Origin: Novosphingobium terrae | Lineage (GTDB): Bacteria > Pseudomonadota > Alphaproteobacteria > Sphingomonadales > Sphingomonadaceae | Direction of reading: 5' to 3' | DNA length: 64,000 nt | NCBI RefSeq assembly: GCF_017163935.1 | Contig: NZ_JABVZR010000001.1 | Coordinates: forward strand, 3,224,001 to 3,288,000 | Translations under genes and position numbers: made by a program | The notes under the pieces: model-generated | Database searches by the model: none | Seen by the model: the letters and a program-made list of their open reading frames with translations, nothing else | What the model was told of the DNA's origin: nothing | In this document: piece after piece, positions 1 to 9,072 of the stretch | Position numbering within the stretch: position 1 is the first letter of the stretch | How the letters are laid out: the number at the start of each line of letters is the position of its first letter

Positions 1-650
1 CCGGGCGTTTCGGCTTTGTCGATGGGCCCGCCATGGCCTCGGTCGACTGGTTCGGCATCAGCATCAAGGGCAAGGGCGGGCATGGCGCCGCGCCTCAGGA
101 AACCGTCGATCCGGTGCTGGTTGCGGCCCATCTGGTCACCGCCCTGCAGAGCATCGTGGCGCGCAATGTGGCACCGCTCGATTCCGCCGTGGTGACGGTC
201 GGCTCGATCCATGGCGGCGATGCGGCCAATGTCATCCCCGATGCGGTGGAGCTGAAACTCACCGCCCGCTCCTTCCGGCCCGAGGTGCGCGAGGCGCTGC
301 AACAGCGCATCCAGCATCTGGCCCACAGCATCGCCGAAAGCTTCGGCGCCACCGCGCAGGTCGAACTGCGGCGCGGCTTCCCCAGCGTGATCAACCATAA
401 GGCCGAAACCGACTTCGCCCGCGCGGTGGCGCGCGATCTGCTGGGCGAGGAGGGCATCATCGCAGATTTCCAGCCCCGCACCGCCAGCGAGGATTTCTCC
501 TTCATGCTTCAGGAGCGCCCCGGCGCCTTCCTCTTCGTGGGCACCGGCGAAGGCGAGCCACTGCATAGCCCGCGCTATCGCTTCAACGATGATGTCATCG
601 CTCCGGCGGCGGCGCTCTGGGCGCGGCTGGCCGAAAGCTGGCTCGTCTGA
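1..650 (+). CDS. M20-family metallo-amidohydrolase / N-acyl amino acid deacetylase, C-terminal part (5' end outside the window)
   Basis: The reading frame is open from base 3, so the gene enters from the left and only about 215 C-terminal residues are visible. The segment holds the start of the M20 lid/dimerisation domain (GKGGHGAAPQ, a few residues after the visible edge) and the end of the catalytic domain, with ASEDFSFMLQ and the late histidine in PLHSPRYRF that ligates metal in this family. M20 amidohydrolases of this type remove acyl groups from amino acids or cysteine conjugates in the cytoplasm. The next genes are a GNAT acetyltransferase and an amino-acid ABC importer, which fits a deacetylase in an N-acetyl-conjugate pathway (inference). 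The internal ATG at 33 is not the real start. Confidence 0.85.
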   Translation, partial: GRFGFVDGPAMASVDWFGISIKGKGGHGAAPQETVDPVLVAAHLVTALQSIVARNVAPLDSAVVTVGSIHGGDAANVIPDAVELKLTARSFRPEVREALQQRIQHLAHSIAESFGATAQVELRRGFPSVINHKAETDFARAVARDLLGEEGIIADFQPRTASEDFSFMLQERPGAFLFVGTGEGEPLHSPRYRFNDDVIAPAAALWARLAESWLV

Positions 651-687
651 ACCGCTAACCGCCCTTCCAACCTCAAGGAGACCGGCC

Positions 688-1241
688 ATGAACGCTCGCA
701 CCGCGATCATTCAGGACAATCAGCCCGATGGCGACCGGATCATCACCTCCAGCCCGCGCGATCCGCTGGCCAAACCGCTGCTGGAGGCTTTGGTGGGCGA
801 ATACACCACGCGCTATCACGATGTGATCGGGCGCGAGCCCGATGCGGCCACCCATGAGGTCTATCACCGCTATCCGCCCGAGGCCTTCGAGGCGCCGCAT
901 GGCGGCTTTATCCTGCTGCTGCGCAAGGGCGTGCCGGTGGCGGGCGGCGCCTTCATGGCCCATGCCGATCCGCAGACCACCGAGTTCAAGCGCATCTGGA
1001 CCCATGCCGATCACCGCCGTCAGGGGCTGGCCAGGCGCGTGGTCGAAGCATTGGAGCAGCGCGCCGCCGCTCTGGGTTATGCGCGGGTCTATCTCACCAC
1101 CGGCTTCCGCCAGCCCGAGGCCGAGGCGCTCTACAAGGGCCTTGGCTACACCGCGCTGTATGATCCGCTGGCCGACCGCGAGGCGCAATTCACCCTGCCC
1201 TTCGAAAAAGCCATCGCCGCGCGACGGGAGGCGCAATCCGC

Positions 1242-1245
<4 letters not shown>
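688..1245 (+). CDS. GNAT-family N-acetyltransferase
   Basis: This 185-residue protein has one GNAT fold. The acetyl-CoA-binding motif A is [11 protein letters not shown], followed by a helix and the late EALYKGLGY typical of the family. The ATG at 688 is chosen because AAGGAG lies 7 nt upstream (675–680); an in-frame ATG at 589 would run back into the preceding gene and has no such site. It follows the amidohydrolase by 37 bp and overlaps the ABC transporter gene by ATGA, so the genes are probably one operon. The acceptor is not visible. By analogy with YxeL/SnaA-type enzymes it may N-acetylate an imported S-modified cysteine, but that is inference from context only. Confidence 0.85.
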
Positions 1246-3014
<1,769 letters not shown>

Positions 3015-3926
3015 ATGAAACCTCGCTTTGCCGCGCTGCTGCTATCACTGTCGCTTGCCGCCTGTTCGCCGCCCAAGGAGAAGGCGGGGCCGGAAACCCT
3101 GCCCCGCATCCGCACCGAAAAGGTGGAGGCCGCGGCAAAACTGTTGCCCGGGGATCTGCATCTGGCGCAGCCCGGCACGCTCTCCATTGCCATGACGGTG
3201 CAGACCCTGCCTCTGGCCGATTACGCCCATGACAATGAACGCGAGGTCGTCGGGCTGGAGCCCAGCATCGCGCAACTGATCGCTGACAGTCTGGGGCTGA
3301 AGCTGAAGATCGTGCCCATTGCCTGGGCGGACTGGCCGCTGGGGCTGAGTTCGGGGAAGTATGATGCCGTCATGTCCAATGTGACGGTGACCGAAGAGCG
3401 CAAGGCGAAGTATGATTTCTCGACCTATCGCGATGACAAGCTGGGCATCTACACCCGCAGCGAAGGCCCGATCAAAAGCGTGACCAGGCCCGAAGACATC
3501 GCCGGGCTGAAGGTGGCGGTGGGGGCCAGCACCAACCAGTCACAGATCCTCGACCGCTGGAATGCGCAGAATGTCAAAGCCGGACGTAAAGCGGCCACCC
3601 CGCTCTATTTCGATGATAGCGGGATTTCGCGGCTGGCGGTGCTGTCGGGGCAGGCCGATGTGTCCTTCGGGCCCAACGCCATCTCGGCCTATGAGGCGCG
3701 CGACGGCAAGACCCGCAAGGTGGGCGAATTCGCCGGGGGCTGGCCGCTGACGGCCTATATCGCGGTGACCACGCGCAAGGGATCGGGGCTGGCTCAGGCG
3801 ATCACCAGCGCGCTCAACGCCCAGATCGACAATGGCCATTACGGCGAGCTGCTGGCCCGCTGGAACCTCAGTTCCGAAGCCATCAAGCGGTCTGAAACCA
3901 ACCCGCCGGGCCTGCCCAGAAGCTGA
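3015..3926 (+). CDS. Family 3 extracellular solute-binding lipoprotein of the amino acid ABC transporter
   Basis: The 303-residue protein starts with a lipoprotein signal, MKPRFAALLLSLSLAAC, whose lipobox LAAC puts the lipidated cysteine at residue 17. The rest matches SBP_bac_3 proteins: two lobes, with a hinge-region segment MSNVTVTEERKAKYDFST and a later ADVSFGPNAISAYE. It would capture the solute in the periplasm and pass it to the fused permease–ATPase encoded immediately upstream. The start ATG touches the previous stop codon (TGA 3012–3014), so translation is coupled. It is the last gene of the operon; the next gene lies beyond a regulator palindrome. Confidence 0.92.
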   Translation: MKPRFAALLLSLSLAACSPPKEKAGPETLPRIRTEKVEAAAKLLPGDLHLAQPGTLSIAMTVQTLPLADYAHDNEREVVGLEPSIAQLIADSLGLKLKIVPIAWADWPLGLSSGKYDAVMSNVTVTEERKAKYDFSTYRDDKLGIYTRSEGPIKSVTRPEDIAGLKVAVGASTNQSQILDRWNAQNVKAGRKAATPLYFDDSGISRLAVLSGQADVSFGPNAISAYEARDGKTRKVGEFAGGWPLTAYIAVTTRKGSGLAQAITSALNAQIDNGHYGELLARWNLSSEAIKRSETNPPGLPRS

Positions 3927-3944
3927 GCGGAGTCCTTCGAAACT

Positions 3945-3974
3945 CTTCAGGTAAACTTTACAGTTTACCTGAAG
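3945..3974. promoter_or_regulatory. Perfect 13-bp inverted repeat, probable MarR-family operator
   Basis: The arms 3945–3957 (CTTCAGGTAAACT) and 3962–3974 are exact reverse complements around TTAC. The palindrome ends 18 bp before the MarR start codon and overlaps a possible -35 (TTTACA, 3957–3962). MarR dimers bind such sites and repress their own operon, so autoregulation of this gene and the MFS gene is likely (inference). Confidence 0.75.
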
Positions 3975-3992
3975 ATATGCTATGGCGCGGGC

Positions 3993-4430
3993 ATGAGTTC
4001 CGATACGCCCCCCTTTGCCTCCGCTCTGGCCCATGATCTGCGCGCCAATTTTCGCGCGCTGAAACGCCGCTTTCGCGAGCAGGCGCCTGCGGGCGAACTG
4101 ACCCCGGCGCAGATCGCCGTCGTCAACCGACTCGAAAGCGGCCCCAGCACCGCATCGGCCCTCGCCCGGGCCGAGGGGATGCGCCCGCAATCGATGGGGC
4201 CAATCATCGCCGCGCTCGATGCCGCCGGGGTCATTCAGGGCCAGCCCGACCCCGCCGATGGGCGCCAGACCCTGCTTTCGCTGACCCTGACCTATCGCGA
4301 ACAGCTCAACGCCAGACGCGAGGCAAGGCAGGACTGGCTGGAACGCACCATCGCCACCCGCCTCACCCCCGAAGAGCAGCAGGTGCTGGCCCGGGCCAAC
4401 GCCCTGCTACGCCGGATCGTCGAGCCATGA
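3993..4430 (+). CDS. MarR-family transcriptional regulator
   Basis: This 145-residue protein is the usual MarR size. The winged-helix part is visible as LTPAQIAVVNRLE, followed by the recognition-helix region ALARAEGMRPQSMGPIIAALD and a wing with DPADGRQTLLSLT, a typical MarR wing motif. It overlaps the MFS transporter gene by ATGA (4427–4430) and sits just after a perfect palindrome, so it probably represses the pair and releases them on binding a small ligand. No clear Shine–Dalgarno precedes the ATG at 3993; a weak -10 (TATGGC, 3981–3986) would place transcription start almost at the ATG, so a leaderless mRNA is possible. Confidence 0.9.
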   Translation: MSSDTPPFASALAHDLRANFRALKRRFREQAPAGELTPAQIAVVNRLESGPSTASALARAEGMRPQSMGPIIAALDAAGVIQGQPDPADGRQTLLSLTLTYREQLNARREARQDWLERTIATRLTPEEQQVLARANALLRRIVEP

Positions 4431-5662
4431 GCACGCTGGCGGCCCCGTCAGGCGGACTGTTCCGCTCGCTGCGCAACGGCAATTACCGGCTGTGGACGAT
4501 GGGCGCCTTTGTCTCGAACATCGGCACATGGGTGCAGCGCACCGCGCAGGACTGGCTGGTGCTGACCATGCTCACGCATCACAGCGCCTCGGCGGTGGGC
4601 ATTGTGATGGCGCTGCAGTTCGGCCCCCAGATGCTGCTGCTGCCATGGACAGGCGTGGCCGCCGACCGTTTCGACCAGCGCCGCCTGCTGATGGTGACTC
4701 AGGCCATCAGCGGCGCGCTGGCGCTGGGCCTTGGCGTGCTGACGCTGACCGGGCTGGTCAGCCTGTGGCAGGTCTATGTCTTTGCTTTCCTGTTCGGCTG
4801 CGCCTCGGCCTTTGACGCGCCGGTGCGCCAGACCTTCGTGGGCCAGCTGGTGGGCGATGCGGATCTGCCCAATGCGGTGGCGCTCAACTCCACCAGCTTC
4901 AACAGCGCGCGGATGATCGGCCCGGCGGTGGCAGGGCTGATCATCGCGGCGGCGGGCATCGGCTGGTCCTTCGTGATCAACGGCATCTCCTTCTTCGCGG
5001 TGATGCTGGCCATGCTGGCGATGAACAGGAAGGAATTGCGCAACCCGCCCCGCTCCAGACGCGGCACGGGCGGCTTTGTGGAAGGGCTGCGCTATGTCCG
5101 CGCCCGGCCCGATCTGATCGCGATCCTGGCCATGCTGTTCCTGATCGGCACCTTCGGGCTGAACTTTCCGATCTTCATCTCGACCATGGCCGTCGGCGTG
5201 TTCCATGCCGATGCGCGCGCCTATGGCCTGCTCTCCTCGATGATGGCGGTGGGCACGGTGACGGGGGCACTGTTCAACGCGCAGCAGGACAAGCCGCGCT
5301 TCAAGATGCTGATCGCCAGCAGCGCGCTGTTCGGTCTGGGCTGCACGCTGGCCGCGCTGGCGCCGAGCTATTGGTGGTTTGGCGCGGCGCTGCTGGTCAC
5401 GGGCATCGCCTCGCTGACCTTTACCAATGCCACCAACAGCCTGATGCAGATCTCCACAGAGCCTGCGATGCGCGGGCGGGTGATGGCGCTGCGCGTGGGC
5501 ATCGCGCTGGGCGGCACGCCGCTGGGCGCACCCGTGGTGGGCTTTGTGGCCGACCACGCCGGGCCGCGCTGGGCGCTGGGCGTGGCGGCGGCGGCGGGTG
5601 TCGCCTCGGTGCTGGTGGGCTGGCGGGCGCTGAAGTGGATCGCACCGGGCGCACGGGGTTAG
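4427..5662 (+). CDS. MFS transporter, EntS/DHA3-like drug or metabolite exporter
   Basis: The 411-residue protein has about twelve hydrophobic segments and the N-terminal pattern of the EntS/DHA3 branch (LFRSLRNGNYRLW, then NIGTWVQRTAQDWLVL), with the motif-A-like loop GVAADRFDQRR after TM2. It starts inside the stop codon of the MarR gene, so the two are transcribed together. Its likely role is proton-driven export of a toxic compound or metabolite across the inner membrane. The substrate cannot be inferred; the MarR partner suggests an inducible resistance function. Confidence 0.88.
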   Translation: MSTLAAPSGGLFRSLRNGNYRLWTMGAFVSNIGTWVQRTAQDWLVLTMLTHHSASAVGIVMALQFGPQMLLLPWTGVAADRFDQRRLLMVTQAISGALALGLGVLTLTGLVSLWQVYVFAFLFGCASAFDAPVRQTFVGQLVGDADLPNAVALNSTSFNSARMIGPAVAGLIIAAAGIGWSFVINGISFFAVMLAMLAMNRKELRNPPRSRRGTGGFVEGLRYVRARPDLIAILAMLFLIGTFGLNFPIFISTMAVGVFHADARAYGLLSSMMAVGTVTGALFNAQQDKPRFKMLIASSALFGLGCTLAALAPSYWWFGAALLVTGIASLTFTNATNSLMQISTEPAMRGRVMALRVGIALGGTPLGAPVVGFVADHAGPRWALGVAAAAGVASVLVGWRALKWIAPGARG

Positions 5663-5716
5663 CGGCCTGCTCTTTGTTGCGGCACAGGGCTGCAGCATGG
5701 CCGCCTTTGGGATCGT

Positions 5717-7177
5717 TCAGCTCATGCCCTGCAGATGGTCTGTTGCGGCCTCAAGACCCTCCGCAGAATCCTGATCCAACCCGACCAGAGCGCCGCGCAA
5801 ATCCTCGACATAGCGTTTAAATCCCTGTTCCGCCTCGGCCTGAGAGGGCAGGCGCAGCAGGTGACTGGGGTGGACCGTCAACCGGCAGGGCGTGCCATCG
5901 GCCAGCATCAGCCCCTGTCCCGCCTCCTGCCCAATGGAGATGTTTTGGCCGGTCAGGGCGCGCAGGGCCGTCTTGCCCATGGCGAGGACCAGACGGGGGC
6001 GCAGAATCGCCCGCTCCTGATCGAGCCACCAGCGACAGGCATCGATCTCACCGACATTGGGCCGGGCATGCAGGCGGTGCTTGCCGCGCTGCTCGAATTT
6101 GAAATGCTTGACCGCATTGGTGACATAAAGCCTGTCGCGCGGCACCCCCGCCTGCGCCAGAGCGCGATCGAACAGCGCCCCCGCCGGGCCGATGAAGGGC
6201 CGCCCCGCAAGGTCCTCCTGATCGCCCGGCTGTTCGCCCACCACCATGATGGCGGCATCCTCCGGGCCTTCGCCAAAGACGGTCTGGGTGGCCTGGCTGC
6301 ACAAGCCGCAGCGCTGGCATTCGGCAGCTTCCTCACGCAGCAGGCGCAGCGCCGCCCCGCGATCCTGAGGCGGAGCATGACGCGTCACGCGTGGCACTTG
6401 CGGGGCCTGAGCGATCATCGCCAGTTCGCGCCTTCGCGCGTCAGCAATCAGCCCGGGCACCAGCGCGGTTTCGGGCATGTTCTTCCAGTATTTGCGCGGC
6501 ATTTCCTTCAGCATCGCCCCGGTCATCAGCCGCGCGGGATTGAAGATGGCGCTGTAATAGGTCTGCCATGCCGCCTCGACCGGATCGCCTTTGGGCGCCT
6601 CCTCGCGCCGGGCGGGCGGGCCTTCGGTGAGGGTCTCGCCATCCCAGTGCAGCGTGCCTTGCGGGGTCAGGATCGACCAGCGCATGGCGGCGAAACGGTC
6701 CACAAAGAAACCGGCGTTGGCGCGCAGGATATGATGCTCCGGCTCATACCAGGCGATGAAGCGGGGCTGGCCGCCCTCCTCCACCTCGCGGAAGCGCAGG
6801 AAGGCATGCATCTTGTGGATATCGCGCCGCACGGTGCTAGCCATCGTTTCCACGCGGCGCAGCAGGGGATCGGCGCGGTCGCCCAGCAGCGCGGGGTTGG
6901 CCGCCACCTTCAGCAGCAGCGCATAGAGCAGCGCGAAACGCTGCGGATCGCTGTGCAGCAAAGCCTGCTCGGCCAGCGTGACAAAGGGTTTGGGTACGGT
7001 GAACGGTCTGCCCCGAGCGGGCGGCAGAGCCTGAGCCTCAACCCCGAACAAATCGCCGGGAGCATCGCCCACCTGCCAGACCACCGCCTCGGGCGGCACG
7101 CCCGCCTGCGCCAGTCGCCGCGCCTGCGTGCGCCAGCCCTCAAAATCATCGGGCGCGTCGAGGCAGACGCGATGCAT
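5717..7177 (-). CDS. UdgX-family uracil-DNA binding protein with N-terminal DUF4130 domain
   Basis: This 486-residue protein is a two-domain fusion. Residues ~1–265 match the DUF4130/TIGR03915 putative DNA-repair domain. Residues ~280–465 are a family-4-like uracil-DNA glycosylase with motif GEQPGDQED (314–322) and distal motif HPSHLLR (436–442). Cysteines C287 and C290 fit the [4Fe-4S] ligands, with C381 a further candidate. The diagnostic UdgX loop is present as KHRLH (366–370), a variant of KRRIH; in mycobacterial UdgX the last histidine forms a covalent bond to the deoxyribose after uracil removal. Its start codon overlaps the stop of the radical-SAM gene by 1 nt (TGATG), so they are made together. 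The enzyme probably captures uracil lesions irreversibly; its cellular role is not settled. Confidence 0.9.
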   Translation of the reverse strand: MHRVCLDAPDDFEGWRTQARRLAQAGVPPEAVVWQVGDAPGDLFGVEAQALPPARGRPFTVPKPFVTLAEQALLHSDPQRFALLYALLLKVAANPALLGDRADPLLRRVETMASTVRRDIHKMHAFLRFREVEEGGQPRFIAWYEPEHHILRANAGFFVDRFAAMRWSILTPQGTLHWDGETLTEGPPARREEAPKGDPVEAAWQTYYSAIFNPARLMTGAMLKEMPRKYWKNMPETALVPGLIADARRRELAMIAQAPQVPRVTRHAPPQDRGAALRLLREEAAECQRCGLCSQATQTVFGEGPEDAAIMVVGEQPGDQEDLAGRPFIGPAGALFDRALAQAGVPRDRLYVTNAVKHFKFEQRGKHRLHARPNVGEIDACRWWLDQERAILRPRLVLAMGKTALRALTGQNISIGQEAGQGLMLADGTPCRLTVHPSHLLRLPSQAEAEQGFKRYVEDLRGALVGLDQDSAEGLEAATDHLQGMS

Positions 7178-8427
7178 CAGGCGGCGAAGAGTTCAAGCTG
7201 AGCGGGCTTGGGCGCCAGCATGCTGCGCAGATCGCTGCGGTCGGTCAGCGCCACGGGCCGCCAGTCCGCGGTGACGATAAAAGGCCGCAGCTTGCGCAGC
7301 GAGACCGTCATCCGCGCCACATCCTCCAGCCGCAATTGCCGCAACCGCCGCGCCGAGAGGATGGCGTCCACCGCCCTCACCCCCAGTCCGGGAATGCGCA
7401 GCAGCAACTCACGCGGGGCGCGGTTGAGGTCGACCGGGAAGCTCTCGCGGAAGCGCAGCGCCCAAGCCAGCTTGGGATCGATATCCAGCGGCAGCATCCC
7501 CGTCGCCGGATCGGCGGCAGCACCCACCTCCTGCGGCGAGAAGCCATAATAACGCAGCAGCCAGTCGGACTGATAAAGCCGATGCTCACGCATCAGCGGC
7601 GGGCGGCGCAAGGGCAGCACCGCGCTGGCATCGGGGATCGGGCTGAAGGCGGAATAATAGACGCGGCGCAGATCGAACCGCTCATAAAGCGTGGAGGCGC
7701 GTGCCACGATCTCGCGGTCGGTGGCGGCATCAGCGCCCACGATCATCTGCGTCGATTGCCCGGCGGGTGCGAAATCGGGCGCCGAGCGATAGCGCCGCCG
7801 CGCATCATGGCCATCGGCGATGGCCCCGCGCATCGCCCCCATCGCGCCCTCGATGCGGTCCTGCGACTTGTCCGGCGCGAGGCGGCGCAGCCCGCTCACC
7901 GTGGGCAATTCGACATTGATCGAGACGCGGTCGGCATGGCGCCCCGCCGCCTCGATCAGCGCGGGATCGGCGTCAGGAATGGTTTTGAGGTGAATATAGC
8001 CGCGAAAATCATGGTCTTCCCGCAAGGCACGGGCCACCTCGACGATCTGCTCCATCGTGTAATCGGGCGAATGGATGATGCCGGAGGAGAGAAACAGCCC
8101 CTCGATGCAATTGCGGCGATAGAAGTCCAGCGTCAGCTTCACCACCTCCGCCGCCGTGAAGCGCGCGCGGCGCACATTGGAGGAGGCGCGGTTGATGCAG
8201 TAATGGCAGTCGAAGATGCAGCTGTTGGTCAGCAGCAGCTTGAGCAGGCTGATGCAGCGCCCATCCGGCGCATAGGCGTGGCAGATGCCCATCCCGCCCG
8301 AGGTCGATCCCAACCCCTTGCCATCGCGCGAATCCCGCTTCTTGCCGCCTGACGACGCGCAGGAGGCATCATATTTCGCGGCATCGGCCAGAATGGCCAG
8401 CTTATCGGTGAGGGAGAGTGAGGACAT
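7177..8427 (-). CDS. Putative DNA modification/repair radical SAM protein (TIGR03916-type)
   Basis: The 416-residue protein carries the radical-SAM cluster motif C70-x3-C74-x2-C77 within NSCIFDCHYC, after a conserved lead-in (GICHAYAPDGRCISLLK). A helix-hairpin-helix DNA-binding-like segment lies near the C-terminus (RELLLRIPGLGVRAVDAIL). The family is almost always encoded beside the DUF4130/UdgX protein, as here, where the two genes overlap by one base. It is expected to bind [4Fe-4S] and S-adenosylmethionine and to act on nucleic acid, but no reaction is established. It is the first gene of the pair; its promoter should lie in 8428–8565. Confidence 0.9.
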   Translation of the reverse strand: MSSLSLTDKLAILADAAKYDASCASSGGKKRDSRDGKGLGSTSGGMGICHAYAPDGRCISLLKLLLTNSCIFDCHYCINRASSNVRRARFTAAEVVKLTLDFYRRNCIEGLFLSSGIIHSPDYTMEQIVEVARALREDHDFRGYIHLKTIPDADPALIEAAGRHADRVSINVELPTVSGLRRLAPDKSQDRIEGAMGAMRGAIADGHDARRRYRSAPDFAPAGQSTQMIVGADAATDREIVARASTLYERFDLRRVYYSAFSPIPDASAVLPLRRPPLMREHRLYQSDWLLRYYGFSPQEVGAAADPATGMLPLDIDPKLAWALRFRESFPVDLNRAPRELLLRIPGLGVRAVDAILSARRLRQLRLEDVARMTVSLRKLRPFIVTADWRPVALTDRSDLRSMLAPKPAQLELFAA

Positions 8428-8565
8428 GAGGCCTGATCCGGGCGCTCAACCAGCGGCGCCGTCAGACTCTAAAATGGCGCGAAGGCCATTCCCTGTCCAT
8501 CAAAATGTTCTTGATACGTTCTTATTGTGCGTCGCGCTGATTGTTCAGCCCCGTGACGCAAGCAT

Positions 8566-8595
8566 CACGCCCCGCCCCGTGAAGGGCGAGGCGTG
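8566..8595 (-). terminator. Stem-loop after the HU gene
   Basis: CACGCC (8566–8571) pairs with GGCGTG (8590–8595), and CGCCC (8573–8577) with GGGCG (8584–8588), giving an 11-bp stem with one mismatch and a 6-nt loop. It begins 8 nt past the HU stop codon on the minus strand. No T-run follows, so it may be a mRNA 3'-end stabiliser or a weak terminator. Confidence 0.45.
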
Positions 8596-8603
8596 AAGAA
8601 GGA

Positions 8604-8879
8604 TCAGCCGTTCAGCTTGTCCTTCACGGCCTTGGCAGGCGTGAAGGTCAGCTTCTTGGCAGCCGCGATGGTCATGGCAGCGCCCGTGGCGGGGTTGCGG
8701 CCTTCGCGCTCGGCGGTTTCCTTGACCTTGAACTTGCCGAAGCCGTTCAGGCTGATTTCCTCACCGGCAGCGGCAGCGTCGGCAATGGCAGCGAAAACCG
8801 AGTCCACCAGCTTGCGGGCGTCGGCCTTGGTCGTGCCGTGGTCGGCGGCCAGCTTGTCGGCGAGATCACTGTTGTTCAT
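8604..8879 (-). CDS. HU-family DNA-binding protein
   Basis: The 91-residue product has the HU/IHF size and fold. It begins MNNSDLADKLA, has the helical dimerisation segment in the first 40 residues, and carries the DNA-arm signature GRNPATG followed by a lysine-rich end. HU homodimers bend and compact chromosomal DNA without strict sequence preference. The start is supported by AAGGAG 6 nt upstream in minus-strand sense. It is monocistronic: hairpin downstream and about 190 bp of non-coding DNA upstream. Confidence 0.95.
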   Translation of the reverse strand: MNNSDLADKLAADHGTTKADARKLVDSVFAAIADAAAAGEEISLNGFGKFKVKETAEREGRNPATGAAMTIAAAKKLTFTPAKAVKDKLNG

Positions 8880-9072
8880 GCATCGTCTCCTTGGGACGGT
8901 TGAAAAGCGCGACCGGATTAGCGCCCAGAATCAGGCTCGTCATCCCCTGATCGCGCAAAACTCCCCATTTTAGCGTGATTTCATGGCGTCAGATCGCCTT
9001 GACAGTGGGTAATTCGCCCTCGCCTGCCTTTTATGAACGGTTTTTAGGGATTTCCCGGGCCCGCATGGCCCG

